A stretch of 64,000 bases of DNA from Flavobacterium terrisoli (GTDB taxonomy: Bacteria; Bacteroidota; Bacteroidia; Flavobacteriales; Flavobacteriaceae): contig NZ_JARGNA010000005.1 of the NCBI RefSeq assembly GCF_030167905.1, positions 1 through 64,000 of the forward strand, read 5' to 3'. Shown piece after piece: positions 7,627 through 17,660 of this stretch. The notes below the pieces were generated by a model. The model was not told the DNA's origin, did no database searches, and saw only the letters and a program-made list of their open reading frames with translations. A program made the translations under genes and the position numbers. Every line of letters starts with the position of its first letter. The first letter of the stretch is position 1.

Positions 7627-10026
7627 ATGATTACCAATCAAGAACTTGAGCATAAAGGCGATCAATTCCCTTCGAAAATAGTTTCTTTTGAAAAAGACGT
7701 TGACAGTATTTATTTCCATACCAACAACAATGTTATTTTAAAAATTACGATTCTAAGAGACAGTTTAATCCGTTTTCGCTATACGACCAAAGGTTACTTC
7801 AGCAACGATTTCTCTTATGCGATTGACAAAACACAATCACATGGTTACAACCAACTGGAGGTTGTGGAAGAAAGTCATTTCTACTTAATCAAAACCAGCA
7901 AGGTTTTTTGCAAAATCAACAAAAAGGATTTAAAGGTTTCGATTCACGACATTGACGGATTCACCATCCTTGAAGACGAAATCGGTTTCCATTGGGAAGA
8001 ATGTTACGAACACGGCGGCAACATCGTAAAGATGAGTAAAGTCTCTAAAGACGGCGAAAGTTTTTACGGTTTGGGCGATAAGCCGACACATTTGAATCTG
8101 AAAGGAAAGCGTGTAGAGAATTGGGCAACCGACCAGTATGCCTTCCACAAAGACCAGGAACCATTGTACAAAGTCGTGCCGTTTTACATCGGTTTGCACC
8201 ACAATAAAGCTTACGGGATTTTCTTTGATAATACCTTTAGAACTTATTTCGATTTTTGTCACGAACGAAGAAATGTAACCAGTTTTTGGGCTGAAGGCGG
8301 AGAAATGAATTATTATTTCTTCTACGGTCCGAAAATGAGCGACGTAGTCATCAATTATACCCATTTAACAGGAAAGCCGGAATTACCGCCGATGTGGACT
8401 TTGGGTTACCACCAATGCAAATGGAGTTATTATCCCGAGAGCAAAGTAAAAGAAGTCACCAGTAAATTCCGTGAACTTAAAATTCCATGCGATGCGATTT
8501 ATTTAGACATCGATTATATGGAAGGTTTTCGCTGTTTTACCTGGAGCAAAGAATATTTCCCTGAACCTAAGCGAATGGTAGCCGAATTGGCCAAAGATGG
8601 CTTCAAAACGGTCGTTATCATCGACCCGGGAATTAAAATAGATAAGGATTATTGGGTTTACCAAGAGGCTTTAAAGAATGAATATTTCTGTAAACGAGCC
8701 GATGGTCCGTATATGAAAGGAAAAGTATGGCCGGGCGAATGCAACTTCCCCGATTATACCAATCCGGAAGTGCGCGAATGGTGGGCTGGACTATTTAAGG
8801 AATTGATTTCGGAAATTGGTGTAAAAGGCGTTTGGAATGATATGAACGAACCTGCAGTCATGGACGTTCCGGGGAAAACTTTCCCAAATGACGTACGTCA
8901 CGATTACGACGGAAATCCTTGCAGCCACAGAAAAGCACACAATATTTACGGAACGCAAATGGCGCGCGCAACCTATGAAGGCGTAAAGCGATTTGCTTAT
9001 CCGAAAAGACCATTTATCATCACACGTTCGGCTTACTCAGGAGCCCAACGCTATACTTCGTCCTGGACAGGTGACAACGTGGCGAGTTGGGAACATTTAT
9101 GGATTGCCAATATCCAAATGCAGCGCATGTCGATTTCAGGAATGGGCTTTACCGGTTCTGATATCGGTGGTTTTGCCGAGCAGCCTTCGGGTGAATTGTA
9201 TGCCCGTTGGATTCAGTTGGGTGTTTTTCATCCATTCTGCAGAACGCATTCTTCGGGTGATCACGGCGAACAGGAACCATGGTCATTTGGCGAAGAAGTA
9301 ATCGATATCACGCGTAAATTCGTTGAATTGCGTTACCAATTGTTGCCTTATTTGTACACCATGTTCTGGCAATATGTCAACGAAGGCACACCGATGTTGA
9401 AACCTTTGGTGTATTTCGACCAAGACGATTTCCATACGCATTACCGAACGGATGAGTTTATTTTTGGAAACCAGATTTTGGTCTGCCCAATTTTGGAACC
9501 AAACGCACAAGGTAGAAGAATGTATTTGCCAAAAGGCAATTGGTACAACTTCTGGAACAATGAATTGATAGAAGGAAAGAAAGAGCTTTGGATTAAAACC
9601 AGTTTTGACGAAATTCCGATTTTTATCAAGGAAGGCGCGATTATTCCGAAATATCCGGTACAGCAATATGTTGGCGAATTACAGTTTGACGAATTGGTTT
9701 TGGATGCCTATTACAAATTGGGCAAAGAAAAATCAACCGTATATGAAGATGCACAAGATGGCTATGATTACAACAAAGGTCGTTTTTCACTTCGTACTTT
9801 CACCTTAAACGGAAAAGAGAAAGAGCTTATCATTCAGCAACATACAGAAGGTACTTTTGAAACGCAGTATTCCAAATTCAAAATCAACTTAAAAGGATTG
9901 CCTTTTAAAGTAAAAAAAATCGAATTGGATAATGAGAAAATCACCTTAGATCAGGTTCAGTTGAATGGTGATAACTCTCTGATTATTGTAAAAGATTTTA
10001 CCGAGATACATTTGTTTGGAGCTTAA
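7627..10026 (+). CDS. Alpha-glucosidase, GH31 family
   Basis: A 799-residue glycoside hydrolase of family 31, which releases glucose from the non-reducing end of alpha-glucans. The catalytic nucleophile is D405 in GVWNDMNEPA and the acid/base is D483 in SWTGDNVASW. The N-terminal beta-sandwich (about 1-240), the barrel (about 255-610) and the C-terminal beta domains fit the family. No signal peptide is visible, so it is probably cytoplasmic. It follows glgB after 186 bases containing a weak hairpin and a -7-like element, so it may have its own promoter. Context suggests it breaks down maltodextrin or stored glucan. GH31 also contains xylosidases, but the NDMNEPA motif and neighbours favour alpha-glucosidase. 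Confidence 0.92.
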   Translation: MITNQELEHKGDQFPSKIVSFEKDVDSIYFHTNNNVILKITILRDSLIRFRYTTKGYFSNDFSYAIDKTQSHGYNQLEVVEESHFYLIKTSKVFCKINKKDLKVSIHDIDGFTILEDEIGFHWEECYEHGGNIVKMSKVSKDGESFYGLGDKPTHLNLKGKRVENWATDQYAFHKDQEPLYKVVPFYIGLHHNKAYGIFFDNTFRTYFDFCHERRNVTSFWAEGGEMNYYFFYGPKMSDVVINYTHLTGKPELPPMWTLGYHQCKWSYYPESKVKEVTSKFRELKIPCDAIYLDIDYMEGFRCFTWSKEYFPEPKRMVAELAKDGFKTVVIIDPGIKIDKDYWVYQEALKNEYFCKRADGPYMKGKVWPGECNFPDYTNPEVREWWAGLFKELISEIGVKGVWNDMNEPAVMDVPGKTFPNDVRHDYDGNPCSHRKAHNIYGTQMARATYEGVKRFAYPKRPFIITRSAYSGAQRYTSSWTGDNVASWEHLWIANIQMQRMSISGMGFTGSDIGGFAEQPSGELYARWIQLGVFHPFCRTHSSGDHGEQEPWSFGEEVIDITRKFVELRYQLLPYLYTMFWQYVNEGTPMLKPLVYFDQDDFHTHYRTDEFIFGNQILVCPILEPNAQGRRMYLPKGNWYNFWNNELIEGKKELWIKTSFDEIPIFIKEGAIIPKYPVQQYVGELQFDELVLDAYYKLGKEKSTVYEDAQDGYDYNKGRFSLRTFTLNGKEKELIIQQHTEGTFETQYSKFKINLKGLPFKVKKIELDNEKITLDQVQLNGDNSLIIVKDFTEIHLFGA

Positions 10027-10078
10027 ATTATGTAAATTTATTACCCAAATTATATAAACATTTGGCGAATAGATTATG

Positions 10079-10086
10079 TAAATTTG
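10079..10086 (+). promoter_or_regulatory. Possible promoter -7 element for the M48 protease gene
   Basis: TAAATTTG is an exact TAnnTTTG match 19 bases before the ATG at 10106. The nearest TTG (10062-10064) gives a 14-base spacer, shorter than usual. Confidence 0.5.
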
Positions 10087-10105
10087 TATTTCAAATTATA
10101 TCATT

Positions 10106-10924
10106 ATGAAAAAAGGAATTTTATTTTGTGTGTCGTTAATGGTTCTAATTGTGGCATCTTGTGCTACCAATCCCGTAACAGGAAAACAAACATTAGCATT
10201 AGTGCCTAATTCTGAAATTTTTGCCTCATCATTTAACCAATACGGAGAATTTCTGAAAACCAATAAAGTAATCATCGGAACTGCTGATGCCAAAAGAGTA
10301 GAAGCTGTCGGTATGAAAATCAAGGCAGCAGCCGAGAAACTATTGAAATCCAGAGGAACACAAGATGAATTGAAAGGCTATGCCTGGGAGTATAAACTGG
10401 TTGACAGTAAAGAAGTAAATGCCTGGTGTATGCCTGGTGGTAAAATTGTAGTGTATTCCGGAATTTTACCAATTACCCAGGACGAAGCCGGTTTGGCCAC
10501 CGTTATGGGGCATGAAGTAGCTCACGCATTGGCCAATCACGGACAACAGCGTATGAGTGCAGGATTAGCGCAACAATTAGGCGCTGCGGGTGTTGCCGCA
10601 GCTACCGGAACAAAAAGTGCTGAAACACAAGCTTTAGTCATGCAGGCTTATGGCATTGGCACCGCTGTTGGAGGAATGCTGCCTTTTAGCAGAAGCCATG
10701 AATCTGAAGCGGATGATATTGGACTTACCCTAATGGCAATGGCAGGTTACAACCCTGACAAAGCAGTCGGTTTTTGGGAAAGAATGTCAGCCAAATCAGG
10801 AGGCGGAGCACCACCGGAAATTTTGAGCACACACCCTTCTGATGCTACCAGAATTGCGAATATCAAAAAACAAATTCCAAAAGCAAAAGCAACAGCGGCA
10901 AAATTTGGCGTAACGTTTAAATAA
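10106..10924 (+). CDS. M48-family metalloprotease lipoprotein
   Basis: A 272-residue zinc metalloprotease anchored as a lipoprotein. The N-terminus is basic and hydrophobic and ends in the lipobox VASC with the lipidated cysteine at 19. The zinc site HEVAH is at 136-140, and the third ligand is probably E199 in the ExxAD motif ESEAD. The family (BepA/LoiP/Oma1-like) includes periplasmic and outer-membrane quality-control proteases. The gene stands alone between the GH31 gene and a transporter gene and is followed by a strong terminator. Specific targets cannot be told from the sequence. Confidence 0.92.
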   Translation: MKKGILFCVSLMVLIVASCATNPVTGKQTLALVPNSEIFASSFNQYGEFLKTNKVIIGTADAKRVEAVGMKIKAAAEKLLKSRGTQDELKGYAWEYKLVDSKEVNAWCMPGGKIVVYSGILPITQDEAGLATVMGHEVAHALANHGQQRMSAGLAQQLGAAGVAAATGTKSAETQALVMQAYGIGTAVGGMLPFSRSHESEADDIGLTLMAMAGYNPDKAVGFWERMSAKSGGGAPPEILSTHPSDATRIANIKKQIPKAKATAAKFGVTFK

Positions 10925-10953
10925 TATACCGATACCAAAAAAAGACTATATTT

Positions 10954-10979
10954 AATCCCGATTTATATCGGGATTTTTT
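10954..10979 (+). terminator. Intrinsic terminator after the M48 protease gene
   Basis: A perfect 9-bp stem (10954-10962 with 10967-10975) with a TTAT loop runs into a T-rich tract. It separates the protease gene from the transporter gene at 10996. Confidence 0.9.
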
Positions 10980-10995
10980 ATTTAAAAAAAGCTTT

Positions 10996-12291
10996 ATGTC
11001 AGTACTTCCTAAAGGTCACCCAAAATTACTTAACGCCTGGGCTTTCTATGATTGGGCCAATTCGGTTTATAGTTTGGTCATTGCTTCGGCGGTTTTCCCA
11101 ATTTTTTATAATGCATTATTTGATGAAAACAACCCTTATGTGAATTTGTTCGGGTATCATTTTAAAAACTCAGCGCTGATTAGTTTTGTAACCGCTGCCG
11201 CTTTTTTGTGTGTGGCGATTTTTTCACCGTTGTTGTCAGGTATTGCAGATTATACCGGGAACAAAAAAATCTTCATGAGAATCTTCAACTATATTGGAGC
11301 TTTGTCTTGCATTGGATTGTACTTTTTTGATTTGAATAATATTCTTGTTGGATTGGTGTTTTTCTTTTTTGGGCTGATTGGTTTTTGGGGAAGTTTGGTG
11401 TTTTATAATTCTTATTTACCCGATATTGCTTTTGAAGAACAACAGGACAAAATAAGTGCCCGTGGTTATTCTATGGGATACATTGGCAGCGTTTTGCTTT
11501 TGGTTATCAATTTGGCCATGATTATGACCGCTGATAAAGCCGATAAAATTGACATGATGAAATATTCTTTTGTTATGGTTGGGGTTTGGTGGATTCTCTT
11601 TAGTCAATACACGTATTATTATTTGCCAAAAGGAAACTCAAACCAGCAAAAAGTAACGCGTTCAGTCATTTTTAATGGTTTCAAAGAATTGAGAAAAGTG
11701 TGGAGCAAACTGCAAACCGAAGTGCCGCTGAAAAGATATTTATTGAGTTTTTTTGTTTTTAGTATGGCGGTGCAAACAGTAATGCTGGTGGCTACTTATT
11801 TTGGTGCACAGGAAATAGAATGGGCCAGTGCCGAAGAAAGCCAAACCGGTCTGATTACCTGCATTCTTTTGATTCAGTTGATTGCGGTATTAGGTGCTTT
11901 TTTAACGTCAAGAGCTTCGGGTAAATACGGAAATGTTAAAGTGCTGATAGTGTTGAACTCGTTTTGGGTTTTACTTTGTGGATTTGCTTATTTCATTACA
12001 ACGCCAATGGAGTTTTATATTATGGCGAGTTTGGTTGGATTGGTGATGGGCGGAATCCAGTCCTTGGCACGTTCCACTTATTCCAAATTTTTGCCAAAGA
12101 CGGAAGACACCACTTCGTTTTTTAGTTTTTATGATGTTTCCGAAAAAATAGGAATAGTTATTGGGATGATGGTTTATGGCCTGATTGACCAAATTACAGG
12201 CAGTCCGAGATTTGCAATCGTTTTTTTAGGATTATTTTTCCTATGTGGACTGTTATTATTGTTGAGAATACCAAAAAAACACTTGTCATAA
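10996..12291 (+). CDS. MFS transporter, UMF1 (Atg22-like) type
   Basis: A 431-residue integral membrane protein with about 12 predicted helices. The N-terminus LLNAWAFYDWANSVYSLVI is characteristic of the UMF1 branch of the major facilitator superfamily, related to the yeast vacuolar effluxer Atg22. A second conserved stretch, LVGLVMGGIQSLARSTYSKFLP split over about 350-372, is also typical of the group. Substrates are poorly known for bacterial members; amino acid or other small-molecule efflux is possible. The gene starts 17 bases after the terminator of the upstream gene, and a promoter for the next gene overlaps its 3' end. Confidence 0.88.
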   Translation: MSVLPKGHPKLLNAWAFYDWANSVYSLVIASAVFPIFYNALFDENNPYVNLFGYHFKNSALISFVTAAAFLCVAIFSPLLSGIADYTGNKKIFMRIFNYIGALSCIGLYFFDLNNILVGLVFFFFGLIGFWGSLVFYNSYLPDIAFEEQQDKISARGYSMGYIGSVLLLVINLAMIMTADKADKIDMMKYSFVMVGVWWILFSQYTYYYLPKGNSNQQKVTRSVIFNGFKELRKVWSKLQTEVPLKRYLLSFFVFSMAVQTVMLVATYFGAQEIEWASAEESQTGLITCILLIQLIAVLGAFLTSRASGKYGNVKVLIVLNSFWVLLCGFAYFITTPMEFYIMASLVGLVMGGIQSLARSTYSKFLPKTEDTTSFFSFYDVSEKIGIVIGMMVYGLIDQITGSPRFAIVFLGLFFLCGLLLLLRIPKKHLS

Positions 12292-12312
12292 ATCTAAAAA
12301 AAATTATATTTG
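12283..12312 (+). promoter_or_regulatory. Bacteroidetes-type promoter of the Gly/Asn lipoprotein gene
   Basis: TTG at 12283-12285, a 19-base spacer and an exact TATATTTG at 12305-12312. The ATG is 22 bases downstream at 12335. The -33 element lies inside the last codons of the transporter gene. Confidence 0.75.
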
Positions 12313-12334
12313 AACAAATTTTATAAAAATAGTC

Positions 12335-13117
12335 ATGAAAAACATAAAGATTTTATTTGGAATATTTTTAATTCTTACTGCTTTTACCTTTACATCATGT
12401 GAAAATGAGCCTATTGATTCTCAAATCAACCTGGATAACGGAGGTAACAATGGCGGAAATAATGGTGGAAATAATGGCGGCAACGGAGGAACTTCTTCGG
12501 GAGATTATTGGCCGACAGCTCTTAACAATCAATGGGTTTTTAAACAAGATGGTGTGGTTCAGCCACCAATGAAAATGATTTCAGTGAACAGTATTAACAA
12601 CTATACTTATTACACATTCGATTCAATGTTTGGAATGTCAAGCGGAGGAACCGGTGCTGATGTTGTAACACGATTAAGAAAAAATGGTGGTGAATACTAT
12701 ATCAAAGTGGAAGGTTTTACTTTTGATACAGGCTTAGGAATTACCGGTACGATTACCGGATATGAAATGATTATCTTGAAGGACAATATCAATGTGGGAC
12801 AAACCTGGAGCGGTACTTTCTCGCAAACAACCACTTTTACAGGAATGCCATCGATTACACAGGAAACGGCTTATTCCGGAATTGTTCTGGAAAAAGATGC
12901 TTCTGCTAATGTTAACGGAACTAACTATACCAATGTTATCAAGGTAAAAGTTACGCAGAATGTTGAAATGATGGGTACGCCTGCGGGCAATGTAGTTACC
13001 GAATATTGGTTCTCCAAAAATATCGGTCCAATCAAAGCAGTGACTGTTTCAAATGATGGATCAGGAACACCTCCGGAAACCATTACTAACGAGTTAAACT
13101 CTTATATAGTGAACTAA
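12335..13117 (+). CDS. Lipoprotein with Gly/Asn tandem repeat
   Basis: A 260-residue predicted lipoprotein of unknown function. The signal peptide ends in FTSC with the lipidated cysteine at 22. Acidic residues follow the cysteine (CENEP), which resembles the lipoprotein surface-export signals described for Flavobacteriaceae, so it may face outward. Residues about 36-52 are a low-complexity NGGN repeat that looks like a linker. The rest is polar and beta-rich, with no motif I recognise. It has its own promoter and terminator, so it is a single-gene unit. No function is proposed. Confidence 0.85.
   Translation: MKNIKILFGIFLILTAFTFTSCENEPIDSQINLDNGGNNGGNNGGNNGGNGGTSSGDYWPTALNNQWVFKQDGVVQPPMKMISVNSINNYTYYTFDSMFGMSSGGTGADVVTRLRKNGGEYYIKVEGFTFDTGLGITGTITGYEMIILKDNINVGQTWSGTFSQTTTFTGMPSITQETAYSGIVLEKDASANVNGTNYTNVIKVKVTQNVEMMGTPAGNVVTEYWFSKNIGPIKAVTVSNDGSGTPPETITNELNSYIVN
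12436..12489 (+). repeat. Tandem repeat coding for the NGGN linker
   Basis: Near-identical units of about 12 bases (GGNGGNAAYAAY) occur about four times in frame. Because the unit length is a multiple of three, changes in copy number would lengthen or shorten the linker without a frameshift. Confidence 0.75.
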
Positions 13118-13138
13118 TCCAACAGTAAACTAATCAAA

Positions 13139-13164
13139 TCCGCCAAATTGGCGGATTTTTTTTT
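13139..13164 (+). terminator. Intrinsic terminator after the lipoprotein gene
   Basis: TCCGCC (13139-13144) pairs with GGCGGA (13150-13155) and the intervening bases can extend the stem. Nine T follow. Confidence 0.88.
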
Positions 13165-13276
13165 CGGCACAATCCTTGTCTTACCATTGCGTTTGTCGAT
13201 GTAAAATTTTTATGTCGGTTAAACCTAAATCATTTGTAATACGTCGATTATAATTTATTTCTATTAAAAGATGTTC

Positions 13277-13284
13277 TACTTTTG
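13277..13284 (+). promoter_or_regulatory. Possible lon promoter -7 element
   Basis: TACTTTTG matches TAnnTTTG exactly, 49 bases before the lon ATG. No TTG is found at the usual spacing. The remainder of the 216-base gap before lon shows no ORF or repeat I can support. Confidence 0.5.
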
Positions 13285-13333
13285 TTTAGCATTATATAAT
13301 TTTTAATGTCAATTTGACTAAATCAAACGCCAC

Positions 13334-15787
13334 ATGTCAAACCATAATATTTTAACCCTTGACACTCTGTCACTTCAGGAATTTGATGAACAAACCGATT
13401 TAATTCCGCTTTTAACGCCCGAAGACGAGGAGGAAATGAATAAGGAAGAATTACCCAATTCACTGCCTATTTTACCTTTACGCAATACCGTTTTATTTCC
13501 CGGAGTTGTTATCCCGATTACTGCCGGAAGAGATAAATCGATTAAATTAATCAACGATGCCAATGCCGGAAATAAAATCATCGGTGTGGTAGCCCAAAAA
13601 AATGAAGAGGACGAAGACCCAACCAAGAATGATATCCATACTGTTGGAACCGTAGCACAAATCCTTAGGGTTTTGAAAATGCCCGATGGGAATGTGACCG
13701 TAATCCTGCAAGGGAAAAAGCGTTTCGAAATTGATGCCGTAATTGCGGAAAGTCCTTATTTAAAAGCATCAATCAAAGAAGTAGAAGAAAAACGCCCGAC
13801 AAAAAAAGATACCGAATTTCAAGCCATAGTTGATTCCATCAGGGAATTGGCCATTGAAATCATCAAGGAAAGTCCAAACATTCCAACTGAAGCGACATTT
13901 GCCATCAAAAACATAGAAAGCCAGTCTTTCCTCATCAATTTTGTTTCTTCCAATATGAACCTGACGGTGAAAGAGAAGCAGGATTTGCTTATGGTCAATG
14001 TTCTGAAGGAAAGAGCTTTGGCAACTTTGCGCTATATGAATGTGGAATTGCAGAAGCTGGAATTGAAAAATGACATTCAGTCTAAAGTCCGTTTCGACTT
14101 AGACCAACAACAACGCGAATATTTCCTCCACCAGCAAATGAAAACCATCCAGGAAGAATTGGGTGGTGTTTCTTATGAACAGGAAATTGAAGAAATGCGC
14201 GTCAAAGCCAAAACCAAAATTTGGGATACCAAAACCGCAGCTCATTTTGAGAAAGAGATTTCCAAGTTGCAGCGCATGAATCCTCAGGCACCCGATTTTG
14301 GAATTCAAAGAAATTACTTAGAGCTGTTTTTGGAATTGCCATGGAATAATTTTACCAAGGATAATTTCGATTTAAAACGCGCTCAGAAAATATTAGACCG
14401 CGACCATTTTGGACTTGAAGATGTAAAGAAAAGAATAGTCGAACATTTGGCAGTTTTGAAATTGCGAAATGACATGAAATCACCAATCATTTGTTTGACC
14501 GGACCTCCGGGAGTTGGTAAAACCTCAATTGGGAAATCAATAGCCGAGGCCTTAGGCAGGGAATATGTTCGTATTTCCTTAGGAGGTTTGCGTGATGAAG
14601 CGGAAATCCGTGGTCACCGTAAAACCTATATCGGCGCGATGCCGGGAAGAATTATCCAGAGTTTGAAAAAAGCAGGAACTTCCAATCCGGTGTTTGTTTT
14701 GGATGAAATCGATAAACTGTCGAGCAGCCATCAAGGCGATCCGTCTTCGGCATTGTTGGAAGTTTTAGATCCGGAGCAAAACAACGAGTTCTACGACAAT
14801 TTCCTTGAAATGGGTTATGACTTGTCCAAAGTAATGTTTATTGCGACTTCTAACAACATGTCAGCCATCCAACCGGCATTAAAAGACAGAATGGAAGTCA
14901 TCAAGATGACTGGTTATACGATTGAAGAGAAAACCGAAATCGCCCGCCAGCATTTGTTGCCAAAACAATTAAAGGAACACGGTTTATCCGTAAAAGATTT
15001 GACCATTGGCAAAAAGCAATTGGAAAAAATTGTGGAAGGCTATACCCGTGAATCGGGTGTTCGTGGTTTGGAAGCCAAAATTGCTCAGGTAATCAGGAAT
15101 GCAGCCAAATCGGTAGCGATGGAAGAAGAATACAATAAAAAAGTAACCGATGAAGATATCGTTTCGATTTTGGGTTCACCAAAATTAGCCCGAGACAAAT
15201 CAGAGAGCAATGATGTGGCCGGAGTAGTAACAGGTTTGGCCTGGACATCTGTCGGAGGTGATATTTTATTCATAGAATCCTTAATTTCTGCCGGAAAAGG
15301 AACTTTAACCTTAACCGGAAATTTGGGAACGGTAATGAAAGAATCGGCGACGATTGCTTTAGAATATATCAAAGCCAACGCAGCCATTTTTGGGCTCGAC
15401 CCGGAAATGATTTCCAAATACAACATTCACCTGCACGTTCCGGAAGGCGCCACACCAAAAGACGGACCAAGTGCGGGAATCGCGATGTTGACTTCTTTGG
15501 TTTCCTTGTACACCCAAAGAAAAGTAAAGAAAAATTTGGCCATGACAGGAGAAATCACGCTTCGCGGAAAAGTTTTACCGGTTGGCGGCATCAAGGAAAA
15601 AATATTGGCAGCCAAAAGAGCTAACATCAAAGAAATTATTTTGTGTCATGAAAACAAAAGCGATATCGATGAAATCAAACCGGAATATATTGCAGGTTTG
15701 ACGTTCCATTATGTAAAGGAAATGAGTGAAGTAATTGATGTTGCTTTGACCAATCAAAAGGTAAAAAATGCTAAAACACTGAAATAA
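13334..15787 (+). CDS. lon: ATP-dependent protease Lon
   Basis: An 817-residue cytoplasmic AAA+ serine protease that degrades misfolded and regulatory proteins. The N-terminal LAN domain starts near 40 ([18 protein letters not shown]). Walker A is GPPGVGKT at 390-397 and Walker B ends in LDEID with D457/E458. The protease domain has the Ser-Lys dyad: S713 in DGPSAG and K756 in GGIKEK, 43 residues apart as in E. coli Lon. Length is normal. The extreme N-terminus is rich in acidic residues, as in flavobacterial Lon proteins. It is followed by a terminator and then porQ. Confidence 0.97.
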   Translation: MSNHNILTLDTLSLQEFDEQTDLIPLLTPEDEEEMNKEELPNSLPILPLRNTVLFPGVVIPITAGRDKSIKLINDANAGNKIIGVVAQKNEEDEDPTKNDIHTVGTVAQILRVLKMPDGNVTVILQGKKRFEIDAVIAESPYLKASIKEVEEKRPTKKDTEFQAIVDSIRELAIEIIKESPNIPTEATFAIKNIESQSFLINFVSSNMNLTVKEKQDLLMVNVLKERALATLRYMNVELQKLELKNDIQSKVRFDLDQQQREYFLHQQMKTIQEELGGVSYEQEIEEMRVKAKTKIWDTKTAAHFEKEISKLQRMNPQAPDFGIQRNYLELFLELPWNNFTKDNFDLKRAQKILDRDHFGLEDVKKRIVEHLAVLKLRNDMKSPIICLTGPPGVGKTSIGKSIAEALGREYVRISLGGLRDEAEIRGHRKTYIGAMPGRIIQSLKKAGTSNPVFVLDEIDKLSSSHQGDPSSALLEVLDPEQNNEFYDNFLEMGYDLSKVMFIATSNNMSAIQPALKDRMEVIKMTGYTIEEKTEIARQHLLPKQLKEHGLSVKDLTIGKKQLEKIVEGYTRESGVRGLEAKIAQVIRNAAKSVAMEEEYNKKVTDEDIVSILGSPKLARDKSESNDVAGVVTGLAWTSVGGDILFIESLISAGKGTLTLTGNLGTVMKESATIALEYIKANAAIFGLDPEMISKYNIHLHVPEGATPKDGPSAGIAMLTSLVSLYTQRKVKKNLAMTGEITLRGKVLPVGGIKEKILAAKRANIKEIILCHENKSDIDEIKPEYIAGLTFHYVKEMSEVIDVALTNQKVKNAKTLK

Positions 15788-15807
15788 ATTTCAAAATAAA
15801 AGGTTGA

Positions 15808-15843
15808 AAAGGCATGAGTGAAAATATCGCTGATGCCTTTTTT
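15808..15843 (+). terminator. Intrinsic terminator after lon
   Basis: AAAGGCAT (15808-15815) pairs with ATGCCTTT (15833-15840), and an inner AGTGA/TCGCT stem with one G-U pair extends it beyond a single mismatch. A T run follows. Confidence 0.85.
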
Positions 15844-15918
15844 TATTAACTTTTTTCCTCCGATATAAAATAATATCTTCGCATTTCCGTTATAGTATAT
15901 AGCCATAAGTCCTTTTTA

Positions 15919-16950
15919 ATGTTTAGAACAACAGTTTGTATTGTATTTTGCCTCGCCAATTTAGTCTCATTCGGACAAGTTGGAGGTAAGTCGGTATACC
16001 AATTTCTAAACTTAGTAACCTCGCCAAGACAAGCGGCGATTGGTGGAAAAGTCATTACTTTCTATGATCAGGATGTCAATCAGGCGCATTTTAATCCGGC
16101 GTGTATCAATGCGGAAATGGACAATAAACTGTCGTTGAATTACGGGAGTTATTTTGGAGAAGTAACTTATGGAACGGGTTCGTATGCCTATACTTATGAT
16201 CGCCACGTGCAGACTTTTTTTGGTGGTGTGAATTATGTGAATTATGGAAAGTTTGACGGTTATGACGAAAACGGTCAACGAACATCAAGCTTTACCGGAA
16301 GCGAAATCGCCTTGTCTTTTGGATATGCCTATAATATTCCGTTTACTGATTTTTATGTCGGCGCGAATGCCAAATTGATTTCTTCCACTTTGGAAAGCTA
16401 TAATTCTTTTGGTGCCGCTTTTGATATTGGTGGTATGTATATCGATACCCAAAATGATATCAATTGGGCCATTTCCATCAGAAACATAGGAATGCAGATT
16501 ACACCTTATGAAGAAACCCGGGAAAAATTACCGCTGGAAGTTTTGCTTGGTGTTTCCCAATTGATGGAAAATGTACCGATTCGTTGGCATATAACTTTGG
16601 AAAACATGCAGCAATGGCAGGTTGCTTTTTCCAATCCGAATAGGGCAGAAGGCAATCTGGATGGTGGCTCAACACCCGAAAAAGTATCATTTTTCAACAA
16701 TGCTTTGCGTCACTTGATTGTAGGAGCAGAATTATTCCCCGAAAAAGGATTCAACATCAGATTGGGTTATAATTTCAGAAGAGCAGAAGAATTACGTATC
16801 TTAGAGCAGCGAAATTTCTCCGGACTTTCGGTTGGTTTCGGATTAAAAATCAACAATTTAAAATTCAATTATTCCTACTCCAGATATACTTTGGCGGCCA
16901 ATACCAGTTTGTTTGGCCTAACCATCGATTTTTCAGGGGATAGATATTAA
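15919..16950 (+). CDS. porQ: Type IX secretion system protein PorQ
   Basis: A 343-residue outer-membrane beta-barrel-like protein. It has a cleavable signal peptide of about 19 residues, ending near SFG. The early segment YQFLNLVTSPRQAAIGG and the downstream FNPA motif are typical of PorQ in the PorV/PorQ family. Alternating beta strands continue to the C-terminus, which ends in a strand with aromatic residues. PorQ is known as an outer-membrane component needed for T9SS function. It lies between lon and cmk, an order I recall from other Flavobacteriaceae but have not checked. The secreted protease with a T9SS sorting domain at the right edge agrees with a working T9SS in this organism. Confidence 0.88.
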   Translation: MFRTTVCIVFCLANLVSFGQVGGKSVYQFLNLVTSPRQAAIGGKVITFYDQDVNQAHFNPACINAEMDNKLSLNYGSYFGEVTYGTGSYAYTYDRHVQTFFGGVNYVNYGKFDGYDENGQRTSSFTGSEIALSFGYAYNIPFTDFYVGANAKLISSTLESYNSFGAAFDIGGMYIDTQNDINWAISIRNIGMQITPYEETREKLPLEVLLGVSQLMENVPIRWHITLENMQQWQVAFSNPNRAEGNLDGGSTPEKVSFFNNALRHLIVGAELFPEKGFNIRLGYNFRRAEELRILEQRNFSGLSVGFGLKINNLKFNYSYSRYTLAANTSLFGLTIDFSGDRY

Positions 16951-16963
16951 AAATATTCATAGT

Positions 16964-17656
16964 TTGAAAAAAATTACCATTGCCATTGACGGATTTTCTT
17001 CCACCGGGAAAAGCACTTTAGCCAAACAGTTAGCCAAACATTTAGGCTATGTTTATGTCGATTCCGGTGCCATGTATCGCGCAGTGACTTACTTCGCTAT
17101 GCAAAATGGTTGTATCACCAACGAGTTTTTCGATAAGGAAACCTTAATCAACAGTTTGCCGTTTATCAAATTGCATTTCGAATTCAATCCTGAACTGGGT
17201 TTTGCCGAAATGTACCTCAATGGAGTGAATGTCGAAGCAGCCATCAGAACCATCGAAGTATCGAGTTTTGTGAGCAAAGTAGCGGAAGTTTCCGAAGTGC
17301 GTGCCAAATTGGTGGAGCAACAGCAATCCATGGGCAAAAAGAAAGGCATCGTTATGGATGGACGTGACATTGGAACGGTTGTTTTTCCTGATGCTGAGCT
17401 TAAAATATTCATGACCGCCAGTCCCGAAACCAGAGCACGTCGTCGTTATGACGAGCTACAGGCCAAAGGACAAAACGTTACTTTTGAAGCGGTTTTAAAA
17501 AACGTGGAAGAGCGCGACCATATTGATACCCACAGAGAAGATTCTCCTTTAGTTATGGCAGATGGTGCCATCGAAATCGATAATTCCGCTTTGACTCGTG
17601 AAGAGCAGTTTGCAGAAGTCCTGACCTTGGTCGATAAAGTTTCGAAATCGTTGTAA
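16964..17656 (+). CDS. cmk: Cytidylate kinase (TTG start)
   Basis: A 230-residue kinase that phosphorylates CMP and dCMP using ATP. The P-loop reads GFSSTGKST near residues 9-17. MDGRDIGTVVFPDAELK and the arginine-rich lid (SPETRARRRYDE) are typical. The start codon is TTG at 16964, giving KKITIAIDGFSSTGKS. This is the only start that keeps the first beta strand and P-loop, because no in-frame ATG lies close upstream. It begins 13 bases after the porQ stop and is probably co-transcribed with it. Confidence 0.95.
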   Translation: MKKITIAIDGFSSTGKSTLAKQLAKHLGYVYVDSGAMYRAVTYFAMQNGCITNEFFDKETLINSLPFIKLHFEFNPELGFAEMYLNGVNVEAAIRTIEVSSFVSKVAEVSEVRAKLVEQQQSMGKKKGIVMDGRDIGTVVFPDAELKIFMTASPETRARRRYDELQAKGQNVTFEAVLKNVEERDHIDTHREDSPLVMADGAIEIDNSALTREEQFAEVLTLVDKVSKSL

Positions 17657-17660
17657 ATAT

